Under the pieces are notes generated by a model. That model was not told where the DNA came from, made no database searches, and saw only the letters and a list, made by a program, of their open reading frames with translations. Shown here piece after piece: positions 52,604 through 61,716 of a DNA stretch of 64,000 nt. Position numbers and translations under genes: made by a program. Position 1 is the stretch's first letter; each line of letters opens with the position of its first letter. The stretch comes from Cohnella kolymensis (GTDB taxonomy: Bacteria; Bacillota; Bacilli; Paenibacillales; Paenibacillaceae), in assembly GCF_000829465.1 (NCBI RefSeq), contig NZ_JXAL01000024.1, positions 1-64,000 of the forward strand. The letters run 5' to 3'.

Positions 52604-53096
52604 TCAGAACATCGACCGGATACCACCGGTTTTCGGGTTAACGTAGTACCACCCCCAGGTGGCCGTATGGCCCTCACCGGTATTCGGATCGTCGATCACG
52701 ACTTCGTACACGTGAATTAAGTATTCGGCGCCTTCATTGTGGTCATATTCTACATAGATGGCCGGTTTACTGTCTAGCTTCAGATGCTTCCGCACCAATT
52801 TCTCCGCATCGGCTTTGGTCAACGTCTTGACCGGTTTTTTGCCTATGTACGCCGAATTCGCCTTGGAATCGAAAGAATAGGCTTTACCCAGCGACAAAAG
52901 AAGCGGGAGCGTAAACTTGCCCCTTGTATATGAACGTTTCCTGGCCGGACGGCAGGGATTTCTTCACCCCGTCGAAATAGACCGCCGCTTTCTGAACCTT
53001 GACGCTGATTTGCGACCCCGCCGCGAATCCAACAGAGCCGAATACGAGCGAGCCGACGGCCAATCCAAGAACGATTCCTTTTACCTTATCCTTCAT
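52604..53096 (-). pseudogene. Secreted stalk-domain protein (Cu-amine-oxidase N-terminal-like + PepSY-like), frameshifted
   Basis: From 53096: signal peptide (GIVLGLAVGSLVFGSVGFAA), then a stalk-domain half (AVYFDGVKKSLPSGQETFIY, KGQVYAPASF). At TTTTGTCGCTGGG, near 52890, the frame is lost, and the natural continuation is LSLGKAYSFDSKANSAYIGK. The C-terminal half (LTKADAEKLVRKHLKLDSKP, HTATWGWYYVNPKTGGI) looks PepSY-like. One missing base separates the halves. Confidence 0.75.
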
Positions 53097-53207
53097 GTCC
53101 CCATCTCCTTTTGCATCCAGTTTACTTCAAGGGACGGCAGGCCAGCCATCGCAATAGCTGTATCATTTGCTAATTTTTTCTTGCTTTAACAAGGCTTTAA
53201 CTTGGGT

Positions 53208-53915
53208 TTATCTGATGTTTAATAGTTTTGAAATATACATGCCTCTTCCGCTAATTCCTTCAGGGTCATATTCCGTTTCCATTCCAGCTTCTTTAAAAGC
53301 AGAAAACATTTCATCGACGGTATATAGCCCTAGCTCATGTTTCTCTGATAAACGTGTAATTCCATCCTTAGTTCCAACTAAATACTCAAAATTAAGGACA
53401 GATAAATTGCCCGATTGGCCGGAGTACGACATCCGACTCACTTTGATATCATTTGTTCCGCCGTTAACAATAGATACATAACCAGGATGCCAAGTTTCTG
53501 GAGTAAACCAAGGTTCTATTATGATGAATCCACCTTGCTTGGTATGCTTTTACATTTGTTTTAAAGTTTGAGTCAAAGCAGTATAGGTGTTAGCGTATGC
53601 GATTGCACTGAACAGACACATTACTACATCATAATGCTTTTCTAATTTAAATGAAGTCATATCCCTGCACCAAAACGTAGAGGAAGGATTTCGATTTTGG
53701 GCTATTTCAACGAAACGCTCGCTTATATCAATGCCGTCTACTTTGAAAGAGTCATTCAAATGTTCAATATGTTTTCCTGTCCCACATGCAACGTCAAGAA
53801 TTGATTTTGTATGAGGAAACCTTGTTAATATATATTCCTTGATATCGTTTGCTTCTTTTTTATAGTCCTTAAAACTATAAATCAAATCATATAAATCTTC
53901 AGTATTTTCGTGCAT
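53208..53915 (-). pseudogene. SAM-dependent methyltransferase with one premature stop
   Basis: A class I methyltransferase of ~235 codons from the ATG at 53915 (TTGGAGGTCAAAT upstream). Motif I is SILDVACGTGKHIEHL, and further motifs are VDGIDISERFVEIAQ and DVVMCLFSAIAYANTY. A single TAA (53550-53552) follows ALTQTLKQM. The same frame then runs on KHTKQGGFIIIEPWFTPETW to KLLNIR at 53208 with a normal family ending. One substitution, for example TTA to TAA, explains the break. Confidence 0.85.
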
Positions 53916-53960
53916 ATTTGACCTCCAACCTCGAAACAACTTATTCGATGAGCTTATCTA

Positions 53961-54347
53961 TTAACCCCCAAACAAAACATCCATCACAGTTCCCAACTTT
54001 CCGGCCTTGTGACCCTCCAGGACATCCGGATCATAGATCTCGACGAATCCGCAATTCATACAAGAAACGAACAAATAGTGGTTGTGCTGGATATCGAACA
54101 ACTTGCTCAAGCCGGCACCGGTCATGGCCACTTCCTTGACGTTGCAATCAGTTCCTTTGCATTTGGCACATTTAAAGTTATCCTCGATAACCTCAATCAC
54201 GCGTGCTTCCTCAAAAGCTTCGACGGCGCTCCCAGTGCGCGCATCCGGTGCAAAATCATCTTCTGTAACCTCGTGCAATTTATTTCGGCAATTCGGGCAT
54301 CTTCCCTTAAGAATCTCTACCTCATGATGGCACCAAGGACATTCCAT
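53961..54347 (-). CDS. Zinc-ribbon protein
   Basis: 128 residues with two zinc ribbons: CPWCHHEVEILKGRCPNC at the N-terminus and FKCAKCKGTDCNVKEV ... FVSCMNCGFVEIY near the middle. The second half (EVAMTGAGLSKLFDIQHNHY) matches the small nucleic-acid-binding zinc-ribbon family found in Bacilli. The function is unknown. It lies upstream of the broken methyltransferase on the same strand. Confidence 0.8.
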   Translation of the reverse strand: MECPWCHHEVEILKGRCPNCRNKLHEVTEDDFAPDARTGSAVEAFEEARVIEVIEDNFKCAKCKGTDCNVKEVAMTGAGLSKLFDIQHNHYLFVSCMNCGFVEIYDPDVLEGHKAGKLGTVMDVLFGG

Positions 54348-54424
54348 AACTTAGACTCTCCTTTTCTTCTGGGTAATATAGGAAATCTACAATCAAACAT
54401 ACAATAACACTTTAAGGAGCGTCC

Positions 54425-54547
54425 ATGACCACATTTTTTAAAGAGTTGCGGATGACGTTGCGTATTTCTTTGCCGTTAAATGCACAGGGACCGCTGAAAT
54501 GTATCAGCAGTCCCCGTGTGTTTATTGAACTAGTCGTGCCCGATTGA
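54425..54547 (+). CDS. Possible small ORF (40 aa) containing a terminator-like hairpin
   Basis: ATG at 54425 with AAGGAGCGTCC directly upstream. MTTFFKELRMTLRISLPLNA then runs through a strong hairpin (GGGACcGCTGA / TCAGCaGTCCC, 54489-54516) to TGA 54547. The good ribosome site but early terminator suggest the remaining 5' end of a deleted gene, or a leader peptide. No downstream gene on this strand supports a leader role. Confidence 0.3.
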   Translation: MTTFFKELRMTLRISLPLNAQGPLKCISSPRVFIELVVPD

Positions 54548-54573
54548 GTGAATGTTTGTGTACGTGTGGACGT

Positions 54574-55080
54574 TCAAACGCGGATATGGTCCGCTCTCCA
54601 GCGGGTGATGGATTTCTTGATCGCCTCATTCGTCATTCCGGTTTCAACGGCTTTCTGACACAAGACGAGGAATTCCTCATCTTCCGCGAACCTTAGTGCA
54701 AGGATTTGCCCCAAAGCAAGTCTGGAATCTAGCGGCTGCCCCGTATGTCTGAAGTGGCGAAAATTCTCCCCTTGCCGAAAACCATCGGTAGGCAATCTAT
54801 ATCTATATATGGTTGTCCTCTTAATACGCTCGTACCAATCATTTTCAACTGTGACTACAATGTCTGATTTCGTTGTACCAAAGAATTTAATATTATCCTC
54901 ATCCGTGATTTCATTACTCCTAGTATAAACAATCCTCGGGCAATCTCTTGGAAAATAAAAAGTGAATTCATGGGCATCATCAATCGCCCAAACGACAGGC
55001 GGCATGTCCCTACGATTTTCTTTAACTCTAGGAACAAAAATCTCAATTGAACTTTCCTCGCTAAAATGAAATAACCTCAT
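54574..55080 (-). CDS. DUF6886-like protein, possibly with altered C-terminus
   Basis: 168 residues. The first ~95 (MRLFHFSEESSIEIFVPRVK, PPVVWAIDDAHEFTFYFPRD, TIYRYRLPTDGFR) agree with the DUF6886 family found in Bacilli. From about residue 98 the sequence (QGENFRHFRHTGQPLDSRLA) no longer resembles that family, and the last 50 residues are of unknown type, so an internal frameshift or deletion is suspected. Function unknown. Confidence 0.55.
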   Translation of the reverse strand: MRLFHFSEESSIEIFVPRVKENRRDMPPVVWAIDDAHEFTFYFPRDCPRIVYTRSNEITDEDNIKFFGTTKSDIVVTVENDWYERIKRTTIYRYRLPTDGFRQGENFRHFRHTGQPLDSRLALGQILALRFAEDEEFLVLCQKAVETGMTNEAIKKSITRWRADHIRV

Positions 55081-55157
55081 TTAGTGCCCCCTTCGTAAAT
55101 GGATGCTCGAGGTTAATAACTCCGGATGTTCTAATCCGAACCACTGTGTTAGAAATC

Positions 55158-56138
55158 TTATGGTATCAACAAAATTTTGCCGGTACTGGCGCGACTCTCA
55201 AGCAATCGATGCGCTTGCTTACCTTCGCTAAGAGGAAAAGTCGTCGGCATGTCCACCCGTAGACGACCTTCATGAAGCTCGGTGAACAGAGCTTCACTGC
55301 GTTCTACCCGATCTTGCCGTGTTGTGATATGGTTCCACAGGTCACCTCCGGTCAGTGTCTTGGACGTATCCATTAGCATTCTCGGATCGACATGCTGAGG
55401 ATCTCCCCCGGCCATGCCGTAGAAAACGACAACACCCTTGATGCGGACCGCCGAAAAACTGTCCATCAGAGTGGAGCCTACAGAGTCATACGCAACTTTC
55501 ACGCCTTTTCCGTTGGAGGACCAATCCCGGGCGGCCTTGACCCAATGCCGATCAACACCGCTTCCATACAGCAAAACTTCATCCGCGCCAGCATGCAGCG
55601 CCTTCTCGCGCTTGGCATCGGACGATGTAAGACCGAGTACGCGAGCGCCCTTCGCCTTGCATAACTGCGTCAACAGCTGACCCACACCTCCGGCTGCGGC
55701 ATGCACGAGTACCTCGTCACCCGCTAGCACACGATAACTGTCATGGACCAGATAATGTGCGGTCAATCCTTGGAGCAGCAGGGATGCTGCTTGCTCGAAG
55801 GTGATACTGTCCGGCAGCGGAATAGCCCGCTCCACAGGCACAGAGACAAGTTCCGCATTTGCAAACGGAACGTCGGCAAAAGCGATGCGGTCACCTTCAC
55901 GCAGCCCCTCTACGCCGTAGCCGACATTCTCAATCACGCCGGCTCCCTCATATCCGAGTATATAAGGCGGTTCCCCCGCCAAATGATAGTTGCCCTTACG
56001 CCGATATACATCAGCAAAGTTGAGCCCGATTGCCTTCATCCGTACAATCACAGTGCCCAAAGCTGGCTGTGGCTCAGGGATGTCACGAAACTCCAGCACC
56101 TCAGGACCGCCAAAACGATCAAAAACTAATGCTTTCAT
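55158..56138 (-). CDS. Quinone oxidoreductase-like medium-chain dehydrogenase (NADPH:quinone reductase)
   Basis: 326 residues from the ATG at 56138 (GGAGG eight bases upstream; an ATG three codons earlier overlaps the ribosome site). It opens MKALVFDRFGGPEVLEFRDI with GLNFADVYRRKGNY. The Rossmann motif is VLVHAAAGGVGQLLTQLCKA, and it ends GKQAHRLLESRASTGKILLI. No structural zinc cysteines, as expected for the QOR group. Reduces quinones or enones with NADPH. Monocistronic. Confidence 0.88.
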   Translation of the reverse strand: MKALVFDRFGGPEVLEFRDIPEPQPALGTVIVRMKAIGLNFADVYRRKGNYHLAGEPPYILGYEGAGVIENVGYGVEGLREGDRIAFADVPFANAELVSVPVERAIPLPDSITFEQAASLLLQGLTAHYLVHDSYRVLAGDEVLVHAAAGGVGQLLTQLCKAKGARVLGLTSSDAKREKALHAGADEVLLYGSGVDRHWVKAARDWSSNGKGVKVAYDSVGSTLMDSFSAVRIKGVVVFYGMAGGDPQHVDPRMLMDTSKTLTGGDLWNHITTRQDRVERSEALFTELHEGRLRVDMPTTFPLSEGKQAHRLLESRASTGKILLIP

Positions 56139-56479
56139 ACGGTTCATCCTCCGCGTTGTACGTTATGTCAACTTTATTATCGCATATTGCGGAGGGGAAA
56201 TCCTGTATCTACACCTGCCCGTTTTTCAACGGCCTCGTTGCGGGGCAGCCTGTAGTTTGTACCACCGTGGACGTCCGACGATCCAAGAATCGGCCCCTGT
56301 CCGATTTAACTATTCTGCCGAAAACGTAATATAGAAAGGGACACTTTTCTATGACACGAGCGGTCTCAATCAAGACTTAATCGTCAAGAGTACCCACTCC
56401 TTTTCGGAATGAGTACTCTTGACGGTTATAATTCTCCTTTTGACAAATTTCAGCGCGACCGGCTTTTTGCGATCATCAG
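56139..56479. other. Intergenic region with one strong hairpin
   Basis: CGTCAAGAGTAC (56382-56393) pairs perfectly with GTACTCTTGACG (56413-56424), further extended by CACTCC/GGAATG-type pairs. It is the likely terminator of the alcohol dehydrogenase remnant that ends at 56480. The remaining ~240 bases hold no recognisable gene. Confidence 0.6.
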
Positions 56480-57573
56480 CTATTCAAATCTAATTATCGG
56501 CTTAATGGTCGTCCCTTTATGGGAATCCTCGAACGCCTGATTGATCTGATCGAATGAGTAGTATTTGATCAATTTGTCAAACGGGAATCTTCCCTTTTTG
56601 TACAACTCGATCAGCGCTGGAATGTACAATTGGGGGACGCTTCGGCCCATCAAAAATCCGCTAAGCGTTCTTTCGAACAGAATCGTGTTTAAATCCACCG
56701 TGCCTCAGTGCCCAGCTTCGAACCGCCGACTTGTACCGCGACTCCCAATAATTGAAGACTGTCTATTGCGTATCGCGTGTTTTCCGGACGGCCGCTGGCC
56801 TCAACGGCATGATCCACGCCTCCCCCCGTAATACTCTTAATCCTCTCCACCACATTGCCTTCCTTAGCGTTGATCGTATGCGTAGCGCCCAATTCCTTGG
56901 ACAGTTCAAGACGGTTTTCCTGAATATCGACCGCAATAATGACCCCGCAATGAGCGACGTTGGCCGCCATCACCGCGCTCAAGCCTACCGCACCGATTCC
57001 GAATATAACGATGCTTGATCCTGGATCGGGTTTCAGCTTGTTCAGCACGGCACCGCTGCCTGTCTGAATGCCGCAGCCGAGCGGGCCGAGCATTTCAAGC
57101 GGAACGTCTTTAGGCACTTTGACAACGTTGCGTGCGCTTGTCACCGAATAATGCGCGAAACTGGACTGTCCGAAAAAGTTAGACAGCGGCTGATGGTCGT
57201 TATGCAAACGGCAAGTCCCGTCGGCCATGCGGCCTCCGAAATTGAGATCGTAGAACTCCAAGCAGGCATACGCTTTTCCGCTTAAACAGTTGCGGCAAAC
57301 ACCGCAGGAACTATAAGATAAAACGACATGATCGCCGGGTTCGATGTTTTTGACGCCCGGGCCCACCTTCTCGACGACGCCGGATCCTTCATGTCCCAAA
57401 ACGGCGGGAAGAGGAACCGGGTAAGATTGATTTTGGGCGAAAAAATCGGTGTGACAAATTCCCGATGCCACGATGCGAACCAATACTTCGCCCGTCTGAG
57501 GTTCATCGACGGTGATATCGGTTATTTGAAAGGGGTCCCCTTCTCGAAAGACTACAGCAGCCTTGGTTTGCAC
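56480..57573 (-). pseudogene. Zinc-dependent aryl-alcohol/benzyl-alcohol dehydrogenase, frameshifted near the end
   Basis: Medium-chain zinc alcohol dehydrogenase. Catalytic-zinc region ASGICHTDF and GHEGSGVVEKVGPGV, structural-zinc cysteines SSCGVCRNCLSGKAYACLEF, NAD site IVIFGIGAVGLSAVMAANVA. At VGGSKLGTEARW, near 56700, the frame shifts. The C-terminus continues in another frame (VDLNTILFERTLSGFLMGRS, YYSFDQINQAFEDSHKGTTI) to 56480. With the adjacent aldehyde dehydrogenase it would convert an (aryl) alcohol to its acid. As written it lacks the last ~70 residues. Confidence 0.83.
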
Positions 57574-57687
57574 AATAATTCCTCCATTTAGGAAACTCAG
57601 TATTTTGTACGTAGCAGTTACTCTGATTGAGCATTTTCAGCGGTTTCTTTTAAAGCAAAAGCGTGATCATGCACAAAAAGAGGGGTG

Positions 57688-57714
57688 CCAGAAAAGCCGC
57701 AAACGCGCGGCTTT
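57688..57714 (-). terminator. Terminator of the aldehyde dehydrogenase
   Basis: AAAGCCGC (57693-57700) pairs with GCGGCTTT (57707-57714). A TTTTC tract follows on the minus strand, about 35 bases after the stop at 57749. Confidence 0.65.
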
Positions 57715-57748
57715 GATGCTGCACATTTATGTCCTTGGATTTTAAACA

Positions 57749-59209
57749 TTAAAATGGAAATACTCGTGGTCGCTTCTGTACCGATACCCACCGGACGGAC
57801 GTAAACTCGTCCAATGACCATTCCCCGCCGTACCGGCCTACTCCGGATGCCTTCACTCCTCCGAATGGCACTGTCGGCTCGGCATTGACGCTTTGGTCGT
57901 TCACATGTACCATCCCTGTCTCAATTTGTAACGAGACTTCCACACCATGCTCCAAATTCCGAGTATAGACAGATCCACTTAATCCGTATTCGCTTTCGTT
58001 GGCCAAACGGATGGCTTCTTCTTCGCTTTCTACAGGCAGAATTGCGGCAACAGGGCCGAACGCCTCTGTTTGGGCAATGGCCATACGGTTCGTCACATCT
58101 GCCAGAATTACCGGCTCCATCACATTTCCTTTCACGCTTCCGCGTTTGACCACCCGTGCCCCTTGTGAAATTGACTCATCGATTAATTTTTGAAGTCTTT
58201 CGACCTCTGAGTGAGCGATTAACGGCCCAATAAACACCTCTTTATTGGAGGGGTTGCCCACCTTCAGCTTTTCCACTTTTTCAGCAAACTTGGTTACAAA
58301 TTCATCGTAAAGCTTGCGGTGTACGATAATCCGGTTCAGAGACATACAAATTTGGCCTTGATGCAGGAATTTGCCGAATACGGCTGCACTGGCGGCTAAT
58401 TCGACGTCCGCGTCCTCGAGCACAAGCATCACATTGTTGCCCCCCAGCTCGAGCGCTGTGCGTTTGAGATGTCTGCCGCATAATTCGCCAATGTGCCGGC
58501 CCACCTCGGTAGATCCTGTGAAGGAAATCACCTTTGGCAAAGGATGCTCGACAAAAATATCACCGATTTCAGCGCTGCTCGCCACAGTGACATTAAGCAA
58601 TCCCTTTGGAACACCTGCCTCTTCGAAGACTTTTGCAATAACCAGCCCGCCAGAAATCATGGTCTTATTGTCCGGTTTTACTACTACCCCGTTACCGGCG
58701 GCAAGTGCCGGTGCGATGGCTCGTATCGAGAGAAAAAGCGGAAAATTGAATGGGCTGATCACCCCTACAACCCCGACAGGTAAACGATATACGCGATTCT
58801 CTTTACCAGGTATGACCGAAGGCCGAATTTCCCCTGTCATGTTCATTGGAAATGAAGCATAATAGCGAATGTCTCCGATAAACATATCGACCTCCGTTTC
58901 CGCCTTCAAATGCGAACTTCCTGTCTCGGTAGTAAGTATTTGAATCAGGTCTTCACGCCACTTCTCTGCAACCTCTGCTGCCTTCATCATGACGGCAGAG
59001 CGTGTAAACGGGTTGGCGTCCCACCATTCGACCTGCGCTTTTGCAGCCGCGCGATATGCCTCATCAATATCCTCTTTTGAAGCTAATTGGATCGTTACCA
59101 ATTCCGATTCGTCGAACGGATTCCGGTTTGTATATTGCCTCTGACTGTTACCGGTACGCCATTCTCCGCCAATGAACTGTCTGTCCCAAGCTTTAAAATC
59201 GACGGCCAT
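57749..59209 (-). CDS. Aldehyde dehydrogenase (benzaldehyde/vanillin type)
   Basis: 486 residues, complete. Nucleotide site GVVGVISPFNFPLFLS, KVISFTGSTEVGRHIGELCG, general-base Glu in TALELGGNNVMLVLEDADVE, nucleophile Cys in GKFLHQGQICMSLNR, and the C-terminal PFGGVKASGVGRYGGEWSLD. The closest groups are benzaldehyde and salicylaldehyde-type dehydrogenases (XylC/VDH-like). The exact substrate is inferred. AAGGGGACTTAAC precedes the ATG. It lies 176 bases upstream of the alcohol dehydrogenase, with a terminator in between, so the two have separate transcripts but probably one pathway. Confidence 0.88.
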   Translation of the reverse strand: MAVDFKAWDRQFIGGEWRTGNSQRQYTNRNPFDESELVTIQLASKEDIDEAYRAAAKAQVEWWDANPFTRSAVMMKAAEVAEKWREDLIQILTTETGSSHLKAETEVDMFIGDIRYYASFPMNMTGEIRPSVIPGKENRVYRLPVGVVGVISPFNFPLFLSIRAIAPALAAGNGVVVKPDNKTMISGGLVIAKVFEEAGVPKGLLNVTVASSAEIGDIFVEHPLPKVISFTGSTEVGRHIGELCGRHLKRTALELGGNNVMLVLEDADVELAASAAVFGKFLHQGQICMSLNRIIVHRKLYDEFVTKFAEKVEKLKVGNPSNKEVFIGPLIAHSEVERLQKLIDESISQGARVVKRGSVKGNVMEPVILADVTNRMAIAQTEAFGPVAAILPVESEEEAIRLANESEYGLSGSVYTRNLEHGVEVSLQIETGMVHVNDQSVNAEPTVPFGGVKASGVGRYGGEWSLDEFTSVRWVSVQKRPRVFPF

Positions 59210-59520
59210 GTTAAGTCCCCTTCATCAAACTTTCAAGTTTTACAACAGGTGCCCATTCGTTAGTTGTTTTTCTTCATCGTGTAAAATATACATTCGAAAG
59301 TTGCTCACCGAAGAGGAAAGACTTACTGAAAACACTTTAATCCTACTGGTCGGATCACACGCAAAAAACACTGGACACATCCTCATGTAATCCTAGTTAT
59401 GCTGCTAGTCCCCGAGGCAAAAAAACAAAAAGAGCCTCGGCATATGCCGAAGCCTATCGATTGTCACACTGTTTCCGACTGTGCATCTATGATTTACTGA
59501 AAAATGAGGCTGAACGTTGA
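59210..59520. other. Intergenic region with an orphan minus-strand terminator
   Basis: Holds the promoter region of the aldehyde dehydrogenase and, at 59417-59454, a hairpin (GCCTCGGCA/TGCCGAAGC) followed on the minus strand by TCTTTTTGTTTTTTT. This terminator points away from the IS remnant, and no minus-strand gene remains to use it, suggesting that a gene was lost here. Confidence 0.55.
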
Positions 59521-59522
59521 AC

Positions 59523-59532
59523 TATCGTACCC
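59523..59532 (+). repeat. Target-repeat core TATCGTACCC beside IS110 copy 2
   Basis: TATCGTACCC (59523-59532), followed by GT and then the IS110 left end at 59534. The same core flanks the IS at 61584-61594, and its last nine bases flank copy 1 at 1978-1986. Confidence 0.6.
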
Positions 59533-59533
59533 G

Positions 59534-60243
59534 TTCGTATTATGAGGTCACCAGATCTTTCTGTTTCGCTGCGTCTTCTCCTTCAGTTCCCGACATCCGT
59601 GAAGGTGCTGCGGACAAGCAAAACAGAGCTTGTCAAAGCGATTAAGGCGCTTACTCCTCGTGCGCGCTCCGAGCGCTGGGCGGAAGAACGCGCAGAAAAA
59701 CTAATCGCAGCGGCCGAGCGAAATCCCGTTTAAGCATGTCACCATGACCAGTCACTTTGTCAATCTGGAGATCCTTGTTCAGTCGCTCCTTCAGTACCAA
59801 GAGCACCTATCCAATCTGGAAGCTCAGAGAGATGCTCTTGCTGAAGGCATTGCTGCTTTTGATCTCTTACGCTCCATTCCCGGCATTGGCAATAAAATTG
59901 CGGCACAATTTTATCCGAAGTCGGCGAAATCGAGCGGTTTGGCAATGCAAAAAAGCTGGTGGCGTTCGACGGCCTGTATCCCAGCGTCTTCTCGTCCGGG
60001 AAGTTTACGGCAACCCGGAATCGCATCTCCAAACGCGGTTCCAAGCGTTTGCGACTCGCACTCTTCCTAGCGGTTCGCTGCGGCCTCAGGCTTTCAGCAA
60101 ACAAAAAGCTCAAGGCATTCTACGATAAGAAGAAAGCCGAGGGCAAAGGACACAAAGTTGCGATTATCGCTTGTGCAAATAAGCTTCTTCATTGGATATT
60201 TGCTCTTCTGAACGACAAAACGACGTTTGTGGATCTAGCTTAG
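59534..60243 (+). pseudogene. IS110 transposase remnant (copy 2), large 5' deletion and frameshifts
   Basis: Only the first 17 bases of the left end remain (identical to 1987-2003). They are then joined directly to transposase codons (DLSVSLRLLLQFPTS). The body is broken twice: after AERNPV (59733) and again within SIPGIGNKIAA, where one missing A shifts the frame before LSEVGEIERFGNAKK-like codons. The end is normal (VFSSGKFTATRNRISKRGSK, HKVAIIACANKLLHWIFALL). It is related to copy 1 but not identical, so it descends from a different insertion. Confidence 0.85.
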
Positions 60244-60337
60244 AGGCACTTTTGTGCATTGAAATAAACTTACAACAATTAACCCAATTGGTAAATAATT
60301 TTTAAGTTTTCACAATTCATACCGTCCAACTGAGAAA

Positions 60338-60370
60338 ACAAAAACGGCTGCCACAGCAACCGTTACTCCA
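60338..60370. repeat. Dispersed repeat: GGCTGC-CACA-GCAACC hairpin
   Basis: GGCTGCCACAGCAACCGTTACTCCAC follows the DinB gene stop on the minus strand. It is the same hairpin as at 1072-1087, and on the minus strand it can also act as that gene's terminator (TTTTTGTTTT after the stem). Confidence 0.5.
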
Positions 60371-60374
60371 CGTC

Positions 60375-60860
60375 TTAAATATCTGTATTAGGAGGACTGT
60401 AACCCAGGTGCCGAGCCATTGATACGATTTGTCCCTTATGATGAAACTCATGCGTCTCGGTGTGGGTCAACAACCATAGCGGAGTTGTACTCCAGTGTTC
60501 CTCCTGCCACTTCACCTCATTTGCGATGTTTTCAAACCACCGAGCATTGAATTCATCTAAAAACCTTTGTACTACCTCGTCTACTAACTCAAATCTGGAC
60601 TGAACTTTATCAACATCTGAATGCTCAATATCGTACTCAGAAGCGAACGAAAAATCAGCTCGTTTTTGTTTAAATGCAAATGATCCAAGCCAGTACCGAT
60701 AGCAATCAGCAACGTGAATATGGGTTCTGATTATACTTGCTTTCCCGAAGTTGGGCACCGTATTGTGTAACTCTTGAAAGGGAATTTCTTTCAAAAATTC
60801 AAACAAAGTTTGTCTTGCGGATTGAATGAAGCCGTATTGTTTCTTCAATACATCTAACAT
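60375..60860 (-). CDS. DinB-family protein
   Basis: 161 residues, a four-helix bundle of the DinB/YfiT type. The putative metal-binding His positions are in IIRTHIHVADCYRYWLG (~45-55) and LTHTETHEFHHKGQIVSMAR (~130-145). Many DinB proteins are thiol-dependent transferases or have no known activity. The ATG at 60860 follows GAGAGGATTGAAGGCGA. It is monocistronic, with the repeat hairpin directly behind it. Confidence 0.85.
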   Translation of the reverse strand: MLDVLKKQYGFIQSARQTLFEFLKEIPFQELHNTVPNFGKASIIRTHIHVADCYRYWLGSFAFKQKRADFSFASEYDIEHSDVDKVQSRFELVDEVVQRFLDEFNARWFENIANEVKWQEEHWSTTPLWLLTHTETHEFHHKGQIVSMARHLGYSPPNTDI

Positions 60861-61035
60861 TCGCCTTCAATCCTCTCTTATAATGATATTTCACATTCTC
60901 ACGAACTGTCTTCGCAATTGCCAAAAACAAAATAAAAAAATACGACGCCAATAGACAGACCAATCAAATAATAAAATCACCCCATATCTCTCCTAAGTAT
61001 AAAATCACCCTTATTTAGCATCAATTGTATCATTT

Positions 61036-61141
61036 CACTATCCTGCCCCGTTAGCGGAGAAGGCCACCGATCGCTTAGTTCGGCAGCCTTCGTTGATGTT
61101 ATTGAAGAAGATGCTTTGCAGAAGCAACCGCTATTCCACTA
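61036..61141. repeat. Two degenerate copies of the dispersed repeat
   Basis: CTATCCTGCCCCGTTAG near 61040 and AGCAACCGCTATTCCACTATC with CTCTCCGTTAC near 61125-61155 resemble the 3' module (C)TATCGTACCCCGTTAG with a few changes. The second also keeps the GCAACC module. No gene is visible between 60861 and 61141. Confidence 0.4.
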
Positions 61142-61495
61142 TCACTCTCCGTTACTTAAAGAAGATTGTACCAAAAGGTTACGTTTCTCTTTCTTTTCTA
61201 TGAAGTCTTCTTCACTAATCTCACTCTTCTCAGTTAATAAAAGTGATTGGAATGCTTCAAATAGGCCTTGTATATCTTTTTGTTCGTTTATAATGTTCAT
61301 ACTTTTGTTATATTCATCTTCATCTTTATACCTTGTTATTTCTATCCATTTTGTATCATCATCTTTGCTATTTAGATACATTGTATGAAAATCTAAATAC
61401 CGACCATAAATTTCTGAGGCTTTGTCTTGAATGGCTAAATACTCATCTACCTTATCTTTTTGGATGTGGTACTGATAAATTTTAACAAACATCAT
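61142..61495 (-). CDS. Small dimeric alpha-beta barrel-like protein (NIPSNAP-like, uncertain)
   Basis: 117 residues from the ATG at 61495 (GGGGAGAAT upstream). MFVKIYQYHIQKDKVDEYLA, YLDFHTMYLNSKDDDTKWIE and ITRYKDEDEYNKSMNIINEQ have the strand-helix-strand pattern of NIPSNAP or ABM-type barrels. No catalytic residue can be assigned. AT-rich relative to neighbours. It sits upstream of the IS110 copy 3. Confidence 0.6.
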   Translation of the reverse strand: MMFVKIYQYHIQKDKVDEYLAIQDKASEIYGRYLDFHTMYLNSKDDDTKWIEITRYKDEDEYNKSMNIINEQKDIQGLFEAFQSLLLTEKSEISEEDFIEKKEKRNLLVQSSLSNGE

Positions 61496-61716
61496 ATTCT
61501 CCCCCCAATCATTAAACATCCATATTGAAATAAACTACCCGCGTTGAGTACATAAATCGTTACCGAAACAAACCGTTTTTCCACTATCGTACCCGTTAGA
61601 ATTCCTGTGGAACGAATATATTGGAGTTTGAATAAAAAAAGAGTGCCTCTGTACGATGGGAGTACGAAACGGGTCTACAGCCCTTAAAAAATCCCACATC
61701 AGGAGGTCACTCTAAT

